NCBI GenBank assembly: GCA_037389465.1
Contig: JAZARR010000088.1
Span: 5,580,001-5,644,000, forward strand
DNA length: 64,000 nt
Origin: Baylisascaris procyonis
Lineage: Eukaryota; Nematoda; Chromadorea; Rhabditida; Ascarididae
Direction: 5' to 3'
The notes below the pieces were generated by a model. It was not told the origin of the DNA and did not search any database. It worked only from the letters and a program-made list of their open reading frames with translations. Positions 1 to 14,900 of this stretch are shown piece after piece. The position numbers were made by a program, and so were the translations under genes. The number at the start of each line of letters is the position of its first letter. Within the stretch, counting starts at the first letter, position 1.

Positions 1-2374
1 AAGAGATCGTTTCAGCTTTAATATGAGGCGCACAGTTGAACGCAGAAGAAAGCTTCGAGGAAGAGTAAATACAATGTCGCAGCTAGCTGAACGTGAATAC
101 TAGTTTAGGCTTGTGTATTGAGGTTAGCCGCCATGAGAGCGATCAACTGCGTTTCGTAATCCATGTTTTCTTTGAAGTTCTGAGTAAATCGGTGCCCTAA
201 ACGCATCAACCACCAATAACTCTTTTCTTCTTTTTAGCACAGTCACCAAGCGAAAGGGTATTGCTAAGCACGCTGCTGCCACTATCCTGACATTAATGCC
301 TCAAATACATCCATAGCTTGTGATCTCATGAATTATAGTTTTGGCAGGTTTTTCAACGGTCAGTACACGAAAGCCAGACAACGAACAACATAGAAAAATG
401 GTACTCTTAAAAAACCTTGGCTGGATCTCCGGTTGTGTGGGAAATGTGGCATATAATGAATTGCGAATAAATACGCCTGGATACAATTAACTTTTCTTCG
501 CATAGCTACATAACCATGCATATGAGAGATCTAAATATTTCTTAACGCTGCCCGGTCCATTGAAGTACACTCACTTATTTAGCCGATGAAGTTGATTTGA
601 CAAATCCAAATGCCATGAAAAACCGTACAACGAAGTTGGACTTACACTTTGCCGTCGTGCAGGAGTAACTTCGGCGCACAACCAGACGAAGATTTGTGTT
701 TGTTTTGAATGATTGCAATTCTGTACCCAATGCCTTACGCCATCTATTTAGTGTTCCCCTGAGGGATGCACAATAATCCGCAAAAACATTTTCATTCTGT
801 CTTTAGGGTATCCCTGAGCAAATTTAGTCAATCGAAAAATATGCCGACCAGTATTCCCTCAAGCATCACTGAATCCCCGCAAGAGGTATCTCTACGGGGA
901 AAACTCTCAGGGAAAAATGCTCAGCGTCGTTAACAAGAAAGGTCAAAGTATATGTCATCCGTGGAATATTTTCTTCACTAATTAAAGAGTAGGGAATTAT
1001 TGAGGAAACTTCATGTGCAAAAAAAAGAACACATTTAGTGTACTTTGCCCTTATCGGTATCAATATTCACCTATTTATTAAGATGAATTAGTGTTGTGCA
1101 GGAAAGTTATAAAATCAATGAATCCATAATTGGAATTAAAATAAATTGCAAATATTCTATCATTGAATAATTTAGGGTAGCAAGTTGTAATTGTGATAAT
1201 GCGTTTTCAAGAAGTTTTTAAATATTGAATATAAACATATAAACAATTCATTTGTTTCTGAGGGAAAATTATAAAAAAAACAACTATATCTTTATTGCGA
1301 AACAAAGATTTCCTTTTAAGAGCAGCAAAAATTATTTCCTTTTCAGACAAATATGGTTACACATTTCATATATATTTGAAGATATCTTTAGGTGGTAATG
1401 TCTCATTAAAGTCTCAGAAAAAAGTACTACCGATTTTGAAAACAAAAAAAAAATTGTAATATAAAATATGCCGGACAAAGGAAGTAATTTACGTGATGGA
1501 AGAACACTTTTAACAGAACCATAGAAAATAATCGTCAAAAATTTTTAGTTCATTTTTCTAAAACTTCCTTTTCTTGAGCATTCTAAAGAAATCACATCAG
1601 CTTTAACGTCAACAACACGTACTTCTGCCGATCTATATTCAGTCGCAAATGAGAGTAGCTAAATAAAGTTAAACAAAATATTTTATTATTGTTTTGTAGG
1701 ATCAGGATAGTAATGTTTTAAGCTAATGGCCATCGAAGAAGCATTACGGCTCAATCTCGTTGATACAACATTTTTGAAGCGAATAACGCAAATGGAATAG
1801 ATCGTTAAAAATTGTGGAATCTAGAAGTAGCTCAAGCTCATTTGAAGTTAGAAGTGGTAAGATCAACGAAGCGGTAAGTCTAGAACTGTTTCTAAGATGT
1901 GCGTGCCATTTTGTGCAAATCAATGAAACGATGAGGCAATCAACATGAATCACCTATGTGTTCTATATCAGCCTTTCTATAGAAAAACAGCACTATTTCT
2001 AATATCATTTACTTGAACTATACAAAACCTCTTCGATGACTTTCGACTGATATCACATTCAACTATAAGTGATAATCTATCAATAACGAAATCACCTTTT
2101 CATCAATCATCACAACTATATTCGATGGGAAAGATTCAAAAACAATTTAATTAGTACAGCCTAGTGAAAATCAGATAACCGAACTACTATTTATATCATT
2201 AGGGACTATATGCTTTTCTACGTATTAGAAGCGCAAATTTCTACGTTGCAGACATCACATTTACAAACGATGAGTGGAAAAATCTGATATATTTAAGACA
2301 TGACCTTAGAGCAACAACAATGGGTCGGTTTGCTAAGCGATGAATATAAAAGGGGTACCGCGTGATTTGAAGGA

Positions 2375-2690
2375 ATGAAGGTTGGAATTGCGCATGCGAT
2401 CGGCAAAGAAACAACGGCCGCTCGCTATATAGCCCGCCAAGTCAGCAACAACACAAGCCCCCACCAACCATCAGAAAGACACCATCACGGCGCAGCACAT
2501 CTTCGGCATCTGCCAAAGTCGCTAACTCATCGATGTAACCGCCAACGCCTCAACCGATTGGGCACGCCGTTTGGCCACCCTTACCGATTTCTACCACTCA
2601 AAAACGATTCCGACAGGGCGCCACTCAACTGTGCACAGTTGAACGCTGTGATTTATCACATTGGCGCCAAAATTCAAAATTCCTAAATAA
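2375..2690. other. GC-rich island, ORF of 103 codons
   Basis: An abrupt island of GC-rich, CAAC-rich sequence in AT-rich surroundings. It carries a plus-strand ORF of 103 codons (2375-2686) rich in His, Arg, Asn and Thr, and a TATATA motif near 2425. The protein shows no domain and its biased composition follows from the base composition, so I do not call a gene. A regulatory element or an unspliced exon remain possible. Confidence 0.35.
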
Positions 2691-3251
2691 GAAAAATTTT
2701 CCTCATCGAAATATAGTCACGGAGGGATTCTTCCGAATTGAAAACAATTTTAGCACCTCACCAAAGTGATCTATTATGATCTGCCAATGCAAAAATGGAG
2801 GAGAGAACGGAAAAGGAAATAAGATGGAAGCATCTGGATTTGCTACCGTAAATTATAAAAATAGATTTTTTTTCCGGGGTTTTCGGCACTTCATAGACCT
2901 CAGATATTGTGGAACTCTCGGGAAGTCTGGTTTTTGCATGCATCAGAGCATCTTTATACTTATCTTAGAATTTTGAAGACATTCAACAACTCACAAATGT
3001 TAGGAAAAAAATTCACTTAGCAATATTAAATTGCCTTAATATTTGACTGAGCACATATCGAAAAATGGGACAACCTTCGGTTTCTGATGCATCCGAGGTA
3101 TGCTAGAACATCCTCCACAATATTCATCATATTTAACAAACCGTACCACATTGAAGTATACGCGAACCAGGACGTTTATGCACTAGCAGTAGCGGTACTA
3201 GTATAATCTTTATATTTCTATGAGCAAAGAAAACTGAAATAAGACAATATA

Positions 3252-3653
3252 GTGAACATAACCTCGAGACATGCGTCAAAGTGGGTGTGCTTCTCTGTTT
3301 TGTCCTCATGTAAACTAAACATTGTAAACATAGACAAGTTGATGCTAGAATTACGCGGAGGCCTGCTCGATATTGAACGATGGGATCATGTCTCGAGAAT
3401 CAATGTAAGACTAACCGCCACCGTCTTCGGCTCTTCCACTCCCGTAGAACCTTTAAGATGCTTCGTTTTGTGCACTGGTCTACGAATTCACATACTTGGT
3501 TCCCGCACTAATCGCTCAAATTCTTCCTATATTGTATTCAGATCGCTCAAATTTTACTCATCTCTCCCCATTCCATACAAACAGGTAAGCAGATATGCGC
3601 ATCCACATGATACACACAAAAAAACCTCAGTTGAAAAAAAAAATTGCAAATAA
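3252..3653 (+). other. orphan ORF of 133 codons ending near a good splice donor
   Basis: An isolated plus-strand ORF of 133 codons with no recognisable domain. A consensus-like donor (ACAG/GTAAGC) lies in it at about 3585, so positions before it could be an exon. I found no partner exon upstream or downstream with matching phase. This is more probably chance than a gene. Confidence 0.15.
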
Positions 3654-5091
3654 ATAAGAGAAGTAAGCCATGCGCGCAAAAATACGTAATGTGGAAACAA
3701 GTGCATATGGTCCTTCGATCTGCCACACAAACATCTTTGGCATCCTCTTAGTACGGTAGTGAATCATCTCATATGGAAATGCATCGTCGGCAAAAAACAG
3801 AGAAGGCGGTCATTCAAAAGTGGCTCCCCCCGAAACAGCACCCATCGATGGGGCTAACAGTCAGAACGTTGACTGTAAAATTCTATTCATAACCTCCTTC
3901 CTTCTTGAGTAAAAGCTTTTTTGGCCGAGTGCAAAAACTTATTCAACTTTCTCTAATGAAAATCTGTGCGCCAAAAAATTCGAATTTTAAGCACTTTTCT
4001 AACGACCATTCTCCGTCATCGAAGAACACGTCACTTAATGACAACAATTACTGCCTAGATATGAATAATTCGGGTGGGTGAAATTTTCTGCAGTGAGTTC
4101 ACAGAACAGAAGTAAATTAATTTCTCAACTCAGAAGCCACATCTCTAAATAAATTCAAGTATGTGAACATTAATTCAGTAATTGTTCATCAAGTTCGATC
4201 CCATCTTCCGTTACTCTAGGTTTGATGTCTCCATTGAAGAGCGATTCTCGTCGAAAATTTTCCCATTATAAATTATTCTATAAAACGCTAAAGTTCTTAT
4301 TTGTATGAGAAATGCAATTCTTCGATAGTAATCCTATATAAGAAATGAGTGCGCTTTCACCGATCAGAGTTCGTGAAAAAAAAAAGATAGACATTTCCTG
4401 TACGAGAAAAAAAAGCAACAACTGAATGATTATAAGCAAACGCACTCAACAACGGCCAACATTTACGTTGCTCAATGACAGCACCTTCCGGTCAGTCGTC
4501 ATTCATCGTCTCGCTCAGCTATAACTATGACTCAGTGGTGTTGCTCGGTTATATCAATATTTTTGGCGCCATATACAAGCACTTGTTTACACTAACAGAA
4601 ACTATAAAAAATAGCCATCGGATATATTCAGAAGAAGTTCAGCTAAAAGTGCTGATCGTAATAGGGAAGGAAAAGAGAAAATCTGGAGCTAACATTTCAT
4701 TTTAGTGGTAATCATTTCTAGAAGAAAGTAATAGGGAATTAATCTTTTAATATTGGAGTAATGGCTTGATCGATGCAAAAACAGCATCACTCAAATCCGT
4801 GGGTGGTCACTAGCCAAAAAACAAAAAACCAAGAACCGAAGCACAATGATATCAATAAATAAAATAAACATTGTGAACTCAAATTACATAGAATATCAAC
4901 AACCAATATTTATGTATTGATCACAACATATTGATCATAAATCGCAATATTTTTTCAAAGAAAAAATTGTGTTCACTATATTCATCGAAAATAGTATCTT
5001 GTTGCATATGTTTTCGACCTTCGCTCGTTATTACAATCTAATTTTCTCTTCGTTATGTTGTTTAATTTAAAAATCCTTTCCTTTTACTTGC

Positions 5092-5122
<31 letters not shown>

Positions 5123-6119
5123 CCTGTTTATTTACTTATTTGTCTTTGTTTTAAACGGATGGTTTTGTGAGTGCAGTTCACTAGAAAAGTGAAGTGCTCA
5201 GTTAACTTGTTTACTGATCAAGAAGACCGACCATCAAAGGCGTAAAGAAGAAGAATAAGCGCTTCTAGCTGAAAGAGAAGGAAAAAAAAAACAATTTGTG
5301 TAATATGGAACTAAGGAATAAGAAACACTCTTCTATCTGTACTCGCTACCTCTCATTGATAAAAAAAAAGCGACCAGTAAAAGATTGCTTTAAATTATTA
5401 TTAAATTTGAATTTTTTTTTATATGGAAATTTAAATTTTCTTATCAATTTTCACTCAAATCAATTGTTGTGGGAAATATTTTCTGTTCATTTGCATACTA
5501 TACGAAAAGAATACAAATCATACGAATATGCTAGCAAATAGATTTGTTGTCTACGAGAAAAAAAAAACAACAACAACAACAACAACACAAGAGGCGTCAA
5601 AGTGGAGGAATACAAAAAAAAAGCGTGCCTGCTTCTTTATAGCGATATGTTGCCTTCTAATGGTATCCTCATCGTCAATATATGCGCCGTGTCATGCTGT
5701 ACCATTGCTGCGTTCTATATATGTGCAACACTCAACATCATCTATCGATACGTTTCGTTATATGAAAATCACCTCGTAAAACCTTTTGAAATAAGTTTCC
5801 CACCTTACTTGGCTAAATTATTGCCAAGATAGTTACGTTTTTTCATATTCCTCGCATAAGCCTTCAAGCGTTTTGAATAAAGTTTCACAAGAAATGAGCG
5901 CATTTGGCATGTGGAAGAGTTTAAAAAAGTAGGAAGTAGAGTGAAAAATTAGAATGCAATGGTGTCATTCAGAAACTGTTTCTAAGGCAATGCAACGCAA
6001 AAAACATTGAGAAATTCAAAGAGATGCAAAGAAATTATAAATTTCCCCTTTCAATATGCAATCCTAATTTGGAAATTCTCTCCATATCCTATAAATTTGT
6101 ATTGCTTTTGCTTTGTTTT

Positions 6120-6140
6120 GCTTCCCCCCCCCCCCCCCTC
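6120..6140. repeat. poly-C tract (15 C)
   Basis: A run of 15 C at 6124-6138 followed by a CT-rich stretch. It is one of six C or G mononucleotide runs of 11 or more in the window. Confidence 0.9.
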
Positions 6141-6299
6141 CCTCATTCCCTCTTCCTACGCATATACCTGTTTGCTGCGTATATCTAACATATCTGCCAT
6201 AATCGGTCATTGACGCTTAAGCGTTAGGTCTCAACGGCCATATTCATTCATAGAAATGAAGACGCACATACGCAGCAAAGAAGAAAAAAAAAGCAAAAA

Positions 6300-6440
6300 G
6301 CCGATTTTTGACTCACCAATAATCGGTTGCTGTGTGCCCAACCAAAACGCCCATCTGCCGTCTAAACGGGCAATGCTGGCCGTCGTGCTGACGCCATCGT
6401 TGCCAGCTTTTTGGATGTATCGCGGCGATAAGCATAACCA
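6300..6440. other. GC-rich island
   Basis: A short GC-rich block in AT-rich DNA containing several GCC, CCG and CGTC words. It is open on both strands: plus 6256-6495, 79 codons; minus 6446-6231, 71 codons. No protein similarity is seen. It resembles the other islands in composition and is a candidate cis-regulatory element. Confidence 0.3.
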
Positions 6441-7369
6441 AAACAACGTCCACTACCCAATCATTCATATAATGTTGCGTTTTCCCATGATATAAAAGTA
6501 TATTAGGGGTTTAGGGTGTATCAATCTGAAATTACAAATTTTTATCTGCATATTATGAGAAAGAATAACTCTAGATCGTGGGAATAGTATCGCAACGACT
6601 TTGAACTTCTCGCTGTTAGAAGATTTAAAGCGTCTGTTTGAGCAGCATTAGTACTGAGGTCCTTCAGGAATTACGATTAGCGCCTCGAATCAGATCACTG
6701 AATAAGTGCGTAAGTTCAATCGGAGAGTTCGGTCCACATCAAGTCTATCGACCGTCGAGATTACGAAATAATGCAAACGTTGGCAGTTTGGGAACGCTCA
6801 CCTTACAGAATTGGGTAGAAAATATGCACCCATGGCGCTCGGAACCATCTCTGAGAATACAAATGAAGTGGTGTCGCCGATGAGAGCAGAAGTTTCCTTC
6901 ACAAGTGTTACTTTTGGCTTTGAAAATCTCTAGGCGTAGCGTTTAGTGGTGATTTGAGCATTCCCGATTCCATATGAAGGCTCGTCAAGCAGCTGAAATG
7001 GTAACTGAAATGAACTAAACAAATGTAGCGCAAGGATTCACTATTGTGCGCATATCGAGGAAGGAAGGCGTTCAAAATTGAAAGTTTCGAGCTCTTCAAG
7101 TTTAATTCTTTTACAAGTGTGAAATTTTTCTCGACAATCTGCACCGCATCAATCCCCACCCTCGCTATCACCGCCTGTCAGCCTGAGGTCACTAACTTCA
7201 GCAAGAACTCTCAACGCAAAAAATACGGACCTTATACGTATTGTCTGAGATAATAAAGAGCCAGTTCAATGATAACGGATGAAAATTAAGGAAAAAGTGA
7301 TAAAAGTTGGCGATAATCGAAGTTCGCGAACATCCACTTCAGCCACACTCAAATGAGCAAATTAAATGC

Positions 7370-7475
7370 GTAAGGTGAGCGCGTTGTCGTGAGACGGACC
7401 GGTTACCGCAGCTCGCTATCGTAGCACCCGACCAGTTCCATCATATTCAGTGTCGTCGACTCAGCATACAGCAAG
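7370..7475. other. GC-rich island
   Basis: About 100 bp with many CG dinucleotides (for example GTGAGACGGACCGG near 7389), flanked by AT-rich sequence. No coding signal was found. Confidence 0.25.
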
Positions 7476-9378
7476 AGTATTGCTTGGATCCTTGTAAATA
7501 AAGTGCCAGGAACTCCGTATTTCACATTTCATTGAGAAGTAATGATTAAATTCCGAATCAGCACGAAGAAACAGCCCCTACACACAAAACGAGGCTTTCA
7601 TGATTGCGGTACAAATGGTGCTTCTAGACCTGAAATACGCATTGCATTCTAGGAGCAAATCTAAACGCTTATAAAACTTGCAGCTGCTGAATCAATAAGT
7701 AAAAGCTTTGATATCATATTCTGAACAAGAACACGATTGAACACCTTCTAATCTGAGGTGAGGCTTGATGGTACACAAACGAGTCACCTTAAGCTTTCAC
7801 AAAAAATATGGCGGAACAGTCTATTGTTGAACAATAAGAAGGGCACGCCGAATCGATCAACCTATGATCTTTGTTGTCCTCACTTGTTTGAGAAAAGGTG
7901 GGATGCACTTTTTCCTTAAGAACTACCTCAGATTTTAGCTAAGCAGTGCTTTTTGCACCAAGGCAGCTCTTGGCTAATTCCGGTCTGCAATGCTACTTCG
8001 TTTTGATTTGCTTTGAATAGTTCAAAAGATCTTTATTTTCCCATAAAATACACCATTCTACGAATATGAAGGTTCGTTAGGTTACTTTTGGGACAGAAAT
8101 ACGATTGATAGAATGACGGTAAAGTAAAGTCCAAGCTAATGGGTTTAAAATGATATGTAAGGAACCCCCTCTCCCGATAAGTTTAAAAATTTTATAGTAT
8201 TGTGCACCTACCCCTCACCGTTCGCCTCCTCTCGATTTCAGGAAAACCTTCGAAGCACTATTGTTGAAGTCGATAAAAAGTGCAAATAGTCGTGAAAGGA
8301 CGTCGAAGTATACATACATACATACCTTGAGTGTTTCGCTTCGCACTTACAATTTGCCTATTACATTAACGTTGCACTCTGAACGTTATTTCTTCTGCAA
8401 TTGTATAAGTTGAATAAAATTCAAATATATTACTGAAAAACATATCGACGACAATTATGTACTCTACTATGAATATTTTCTTGATTCGTTGAAATATTTA
8501 TTGCAGATACATTCTGCCCTATTCTCTATAATTTAACTGCACAAGCACTTCGATCTTCATTTAAAAAATTGTCGTTGCTATCAATTTTTGCATTACTATT
8601 GCATGCCCATTGAACTTAATGATGCGCTATTGTCATTAAGAAAGTACTTACTATCTATAACTGCTAGTAATAATAGTAGTGATGAATGATTCTAAAAATA
8701 TTTGAAAATATGCGCAATTAACGAGTTACCAATCCATTTAACGAAACAGCAACAACTGCATACATGGTTGTTGCAAACGATAACATACCCGGGTCAGCAT
8801 ATCTGATTCGAATCACTGCATAGTTCAAGGACGCATACAATAGTTATATGGCTGGTGGCGTCGAAAGACTGAAATATGCACGACCAATAAGCCTAACCAA
8901 GGTGCATAAAACATTTGCTTTGATACGATCTGGCGACCTTCTTTTAAAGAAGCGATGCCAAACGTATATATAATATGAAGTAAACCTTACGCTAAACTTC
9001 CTGTTAAAAAAAAAAAAATACTGTAACACTTGCAGATCTGACGTTGAGCATAGATGTTGATGTGATTTGAAAAAGAATTCATTGCGTTACGTCATGCTGT
9101 TAGACTACTCGAGATTGAACGCAGATTTTGATGTGCAACTTCTAGCTAAAAAAAAAAACGTTCTGATATAAGCCTCAATAATTTCCACCAAATATCATTC
9201 ACTAAGTAGATTGACAACAAATTCTCCCTTTGCGTTATGCGATATCATCAGATCAAAAGATAAGTTTTCCAACAATTTACTTAATGAAAACTTTGTTAGA
9301 TTATGCAGCTTACCGTTCTATTTCACAAATCGCTTCATTATTTCGGACTTTGGAAAAAATTCTTCGAAAATTTGACAT

Positions 9379-9813
9379 TTGATTTGCGCATCTTTTAAGA
9401 AGAGCAAAGAAAGAAGTGATGAAGGCAGTGTTTGGCACTCAGAGTTTCTCCTTATCAAAGAGACACATCATCGGCGCGGTGCAGTGAAAGTAGCGAACGA
9501 CGACTCAGAACGAAGAAATGGTGAGCGCCGACCGATATGTGTGTGTTGTGCGAATACTGCAACAACGACGACGCACAAAACCGGAAACAGGCGAGGGGGA
9601 GGCACACGCACGAAACGAGACCTTCTACAAGGCTTCACCGCACTCCCAGAGGACAACCTTCTACATTCGACGAAACGTTTTGAGGATGCACCAACGTCAC
9701 CATCGCCCCCTTGCACAACTTCACGCTGTATGCCTTTCACCTATCCACAGATTATTTCCACTGAAGTCATCACTGAAATCCCTGGACACAGTTTGATGGA
9801 ATCTTTTGAGTAG
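9379..9813 (+). other. GC-rich island with ORFs open in several frames
   Basis: Between about 9470 and 9760 the DNA is GC- and CA-rich. Plus-strand ORFs of 144 codons (9379-9813) and 92 codons overlap a minus-strand ORF of 90 codons (9740-9468). Simultaneous openness in several frames points to composition rather than selection. The 144-codon product is rich in Thr, Arg and Ser and shows no domain. I do not annotate a gene. Confidence 0.2.
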
Positions 9814-12800
9814 CACCTGTGGAAAGACATGTCTTAAAGGAAAAAAACAACATCCTGGAAGCTGTAGATCTTGAAATCAGCAACGATTTAAAAAAAAAGA
9901 ATGGGAATCCGGAGGTCACAGGATTTGCGATAATCCTGCACCTGAAAATCCGGAACACTCCAAACAGGAACACTGGTTACCACATATTCGAGCTCTACGC
10001 AACGCTTTTGCTTTTTAAAAAGCATTTAAATTTTACATAGATTTTTGCTTATTCAATAAAATTTTAAAAATTGAGGGAACTAATAAATGATTCCAATTCA
10101 CTTAAGATGTCAGTAAATTGTCAATAAATTAGAGGCAACCTCTGAAATGGCCGTTTTATACTTCGGAAAGTAGTGGAACGCCGCACAGAGAATGGCACAG
10201 TGATTTTTTTTTTCTTTTACACACAGTTCAAAGTCTATAAAATTTCATGTGCCAAACAACCTCTAAGGGCAAAAGCACACTGTGGGGACCGGAATTACTC
10301 AAACTGCTGGCAGCAAGAAAACGTCGAATATCCCCCGTGCCTGGAAAAATGACGTATGATAACGATTCGAGAACTTCTGAAGAGGACTGTATCAAAAGTA
10401 TTGCCCCATTATTTGGGTATCTAATCTCACAAGACAAAAAATATCACCTCCCCCGCCCCCCTCCAACATGAGTCGGCATTCCCAAGAAACGCATAGAACT
10501 GTTTGATCAGCGACGGTGAATGTAACATGTGGAAAAAATTTCTTGCTTTCTTCGATTCGAATGCATGAGCTTCATTTAAGGAGCAAATTAAAGGAGTCAT
10601 AGAACTAAGCGTCTATATTGCAAGGAGCTCATTTTTGGAATCAACAAACAAAACATACTTAGCTATGCCTCATGCAAAATCTCTCAGCTATTCAACGAAC
10701 ATAATTTGTCATATATTCGACTCATAGCACTATTCACTGGTTCTTTGGTGAACATCTGATAGAGCATCTTCTAAGGAAAAAAATTTTAAGTGAAATTACT
10801 ATTCAATACAATAATTGAAAAAATTTTAAAAGAATCAGCAAGAAAACAACGAACATTGTAATGTTCAAATACAAATTTCATTGTTGCAGATGCTTTGCTT
10901 ACATACTTATAACAAAGTTAGCAATGAGGATATTAGCTGAACTCATCACTTCTATCAATGAGTATAGTAAAACAGAAGAGGATTTGGTAAAAGTATGAGA
11001 GTGAAAGAAAAGGTTTAAACATGTGTATGGTATGCTTGCTAGCTGATATAATTTATTAGAATATAGACCTTAATTTGCTAACAGAAGAATTATAAAAGAA
11101 AGAAACATTACCTTATACTCAACTATATTTGATGATAGTTAGTAGTATATTCACTTTATGTCAGACTAAATTTTGTCTGAATTCTAGATTGTTAAGCTTC
11201 TTTTTTTTCAGTTTTCACTTCGACAAACATTTGTTACGTTTAATGAGAGGAGAAGCTTAGGAGTTGATTAAATGAAATACGGATGCTTTCTTAAATTCAT
11301 CATATGGGTTGTCGACTTCCCCTTTCCCCAACCCTCACTCCCCTCATGTAAGAGAGTAAACTTAGCGCAGCATCGTCAACTACGCTATTCGATGATGAAG
11401 AAAGTGAGCCATCTTACTGAATTGTTTTGCCAGAATGGATCACTATTTACTTCGGCATCTTTTTTTAATTTTTTTTTTTTTAAATAAATCTTCAGTGCTT
11501 TGCCCAATTATGCCACTGAACACGAAGAAAAAAACATCACTAAAGTATAGCTGTGAACGCAACCGAGTGGCTTAAACGAGCCGTTGTCATATATTGGAAT
11601 GGAGGAGTCACTCTCTGCTCAGCTCAAACCTTCAGAAGAACAGGACACGAAGTATTGGAACTATTCTATGATTGAAGCATAAGGGAATAACTCAATTGCT
11701 TCTCCTCTCCTCCAAATTTAGCACTTTTCACAGCTTGAAAATCTTCTGATCTTCTGCAGTCACCAATCCTATGGGATAAAAACTGTTATGGTAAAGACAT
11801 AACTCACCTTTGAAGCTGTCTGCTAAATAATTATGGCTTTCTAGCTTTTTTCTGCAAGATCTGAGTCAATCAGAAACAATAGTGGGGAGGGCTCTAGAAA
11901 AAAAAATTAAAAATTCTGGAACTATACATCAGCATCATTCAAATCGGAAAAAAAGGTTTCTAAACGAGGTTCGAACGAGACAGAGAAAAGGTTGGTAGGG
12001 TGGGATTCTAATAGAAAAATCTGTACCATCGTGCTCACATGATTTCATATGAACCATCAAGGTCACAAGTGACATAGCGAAACGGTAAATTACGTGGTAG
12101 GAAGATCTAAAAGAAATCAAGGTGCAAAGAACCATCAAAAGATATTTAGAAAAGAAAAAGTGAAAACTGGTTATTGAAAGTACCATTGTTCCATCCTCTC
12201 GCACAGTCTCATTCGACGACCTCGAACATTACGCAAAAATTTAAGCATTTTAAGTAAATGCTAATTGCATAATTACTTTAAGATCCTTTGAGAAGAGTTT
12301 TCCAAGTAACCCCTATAAAGTAATCCCAGCAAACAAATAGGCGATGCTTTCTGCATGAAAGAAAAGTAAAGCCAATGATATAACCGAACGAACAATGAAG
12401 TCGAAACTATACTATCGGCTGCTTTATGAGTTGCCCACAGACCCCATCATCAAACTTTCCCTCGTCTTTGAGTGACTGTTTAATCTGAATGAGACAAAGA
12501 GCTGATCAAACTGAACACGAGCGATATTAGTAGGACATTCAACAATAAATCTATTTCCATGAAGCAGCCGAATCTAAGTCCTCAAGAAAGTAAAGATAAT
12601 CGCTTTCGTCTTACTCGACATTTCCACTTGCATTAGTTTTTACATGGTTGCAGCCTATAGCCCGTAATTAAGGACACTTAGAATCCGGATTTCGTGACCA
12701 TAAGCAGAAGGCATGTTCAATTTAGAATATTTATATGTATTTCCGCAACTGAAGTTCCAGTGTTAATCATTTGGTAAGCATCAGCTATATTCCATTGTGG

Positions 12801-14132
12801 AAATCGCATACATCAATGCTACCGCAAACAGCGCAACAACCATATACCCATGAACGAAGAGTGTAATCACCAAAAATATAAGCAGAGCAAACAATCGTTT
12901 GTATCGTCGGCATAAAAGACATCTACAGAGAATACTGACGAATAGATCTTAACTGAGCAAAGCGTCATTACTATTTTAAAACTCTTGCTGTCGTAGTCGA
13001 AGCTGTGTTCACATGCTTCATTGCTCCGTTGTAACTCCTTTATTCTACCACAAGTATTTGTGCACTTCAGCAAGGCGATTGATAGCCCATCTATCGGCGC
13101 AGATCGTTTGCTTTTGATTTAAAGATCGAAATGCATCTTTTAATAGACATCAAAACTTGTCCTTCGAAGTGATACTTCATCAATAGACAATCACCTAAAT
13201 AGAATTGCGAATGGATAATCTAAGGTAATATGAGATATTACAAGGATCGATGCCATGAGTGATCTAATCAATATGCAGCATTCTCTTCTCTCGTTAGAGT
13301 TATACAATCATAAACATTAATCACTTCCTATTTCGTTCCTCTAAGCATAGTATATAAGTTATTACATCTAAGGAGATCTTTGGAGATGATTTTTTGATTG
13401 TTGATAAGATGATACGTAATCGGTGAATTTTATCGAATACATACGACCTCTAAATTTAATTCTAACTATTGAAGAGATATTGCAGCATTCCTATGTAGCA
13501 ATGCTCGCCGAGAAAATATTTGAAGGACAGGTACAAATTGGATGAATTCCAAGAAAAAAAAAACTGACGAAATAACGAGGCAACAAACATTCTTTTTGCG
13601 TTTCGCCGATTTGAATTCAAATGTTTGAAGGAACTTGTTGCCATGTCAGTTTTAGTGCACTAATTTGCAATTGCATATTTATAAGACTTCGCTGCTCTCA
13701 GTTGCACTTTCTTTGAATAAACGTTACTCTTCCATTGGTGTAGGGCAATGCGAGACTGTATAAAGATCGAATATTAGGTTTTATTGTATAAATTGGTATA
13801 GCTCAAAAATAAAAAAAAATTTATTCAGAGCTGATCTTCACAAGTTTCTTACAAAAGTTTAGCCTTTGAAATTTCTTAACGTTACAGCAGAATTGTCCTT
13901 TCACTATGCACCTATCACTTGTTCAGCTAGCGAAATCAATGATTCGGTAGTCGCCAATTTCAGTATGACAAGTGAATCAACATCTTCACTCGCTCTGCTC
14001 ATTTTGCCCTAAATATTTTGATCTAAATGTTTCTTATTCAAATGGACTTATCCACTTCCGTGTGAGGAAAGAGTATGCTTCAATACATATTATAAGGCGA
14101 GTTTTACCTTCTAGAGCACTTAACGCAATGAA

Positions 14133-14519
14133 ATGAAAATATTCTCGTTTATAAAGTATAACAATATTCTTCAATTTCGTCGACGAACCTTATATTATCG
14201 AGTAGCGGCAAAAAACTCCTTCAGAAATCCCACCATTCGAAATCCCTCAGATGCTATCTCTAACTTAGCTAGCATCAGTTCTGCTAAAAATATAATTTCA
14301 CTTCGTTCGTTTATTAAAATAAGAGTAAGGGATATAAAGCGCTATTGCATTATTTTAGGATTTCATTTATGTATCGTGTGCTTTGATCTAGATCCGAATG
14401 TGAACGCTAAGAGAGCATCACACTGCGCTGTTCAATGCGTAATTAATAACAGTTGTGTGATAATAGTTTATTCCTCTTCGTCTTTCGTCTTCACAATCGT
14501 CCTACTTTACAACTGTTAA
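14133..14519 (+). other. orphan ORF of 128 codons
   Basis: An isolated plus-strand ORF with an Ile-, Ser- and Asn-rich product, a Cys pair near the C-terminal third and a hydrophobic end. It has no family resemblance and no neighbouring exon with compatible phase, so it is probably fortuitous. Confidence 0.15.
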
Positions 14520-14644
14520 AAACGATATCAACAATCACCACCGTGCCATCGGATCACAGACATTACTTAAAGTGTATGCCTAATTTATGGTTAATTAAAT
14601 AATTCAAGGACAACTTATAAATCGGAAGTTAATTTCAATGTGCC

Positions 14645-14900
14645 TCAAGCAAACATCCCGATACACGCACAACAACAACGCCGAAAGCGGTTCACAGGCT
14701 CGCTTCTTGACTGGACCCCCCACGCTGTCTGCCTGGCAATCGACCCACTGGAGACGCATATCAACCAACTTCTTTGCTTCCCCTCGCACCCTCTTACTCG
14801 TCTCGCTTCAACTATCGCCTCCCTCCAATACCCATCAAAACAACAACAACGGCGAGTCGACAACGCGATTTTTCCGCCCATATCTGCTTTAAACGGTTGA
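14645..14900. other. GC-rich island flanked by CAACAAC words
   Basis: A 250-bp GC-rich block that starts and ends with CAACAACAAC-type sequence and is open in three frames. Its composition and flanking words resemble the block at 15.84-16.06 kb, 1 kb downstream. The pair could be regulatory elements; no protein signal was found. Confidence 0.3.
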